Of a stretch of DNA of 6,106 nucleotides, positions 6,042 through 6,106 are shown in pieces. Origin of the DNA: CAZHOV01 sp964534315 (lineage in GTDB: Bacteria > Bacteroidota > Bacteroidia > Chitinophagales > Saprospiraceae). The notes under the pieces were generated by a model that saw only the letters and a list, made by a program, of their open reading frames with translations, was not told where the DNA came from and did no database searches. Position numbers and translations under genes: made by a program. The stretch is taken from contig CAZHOV010000237.1 in assembly GCA_964534315.1 (NCBI GenBank), positions 1 to 6,106 on the forward strand. The letters run 5' to 3'. The first letter of the stretch is position 1. Each line of letters begins with the position of its first letter.

Positions 6042-6106
6042 TGTTTGTAGATTGTATCCATCAACCCCACCCCATCTTGCCTAATTGCTAAATTTTTCTT
6101 TCCTTT

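Overview
The window looks like a chromosomal segment from a Bacteroidota bacterium, most plausibly of the Saprospiria (Lewinella/Haliscomenobacter-like). Three things suggest this: a C-terminal type IX secretion (T9SS) sorting domain (YPNP ... VKI), a secreted protein with the 'VPAGIQYQAVARD ... VPYALNAA' N-terminal module common in that phylum, and a very large TPR-CHAT protein. Start codons are preceded by A-rich stretches rather than clear Shine-Dalgarno sites, which also fits. The assignment rests on family recognition only; no marker gene is present.

Layout. All three intact genes are on the minus strand, so transcription runs right to left. At the right is a 1108-residue TPR-CHAT caspase-like peptidase with a signal peptide and a C-terminal membrane anchor (2715-6041). 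An AT-rich gap of about 780 bp follows (1934-2714). Then comes a 384-residue secreted protein with a tail-fibre-like C-terminal domain (779-1933), and after 171 bp a 162-residue T9SS cargo protein (119-607).

The 780-bp gap is not empty. On the plus strand, converging on the CHAT gene, lies a broken remnant of the C-terminal end of a TPR-type protein (about 2402-2696), with two in-frame stops and a frameshift. Next to it on the minus strand is a ghost of a T9SS sorting-domain terminus (about 2322-2396). It is followed by a diverged copy (2256-2314) of the sequence just downstream of the intact T9SS gene (55-118). The two secreted-protein genes are therefore bracketed by matching 3'-end sequences, as expected after a tandem duplication followed by decay of one copy.

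How the genes may work together. All three products are predicted to leave the cytoplasm: a periplasm-facing, membrane-anchored TPR-CHAT protein, a probable multimeric envelope or extracellular protein, and a small T9SS-exported protein. A functional link between the CHAT protein and the other two is not shown by the sequence, because the gap between them is full of decayed material. The 779-1933 and 119-607 pair could be co-transcribed, but two hairpins lie between them.
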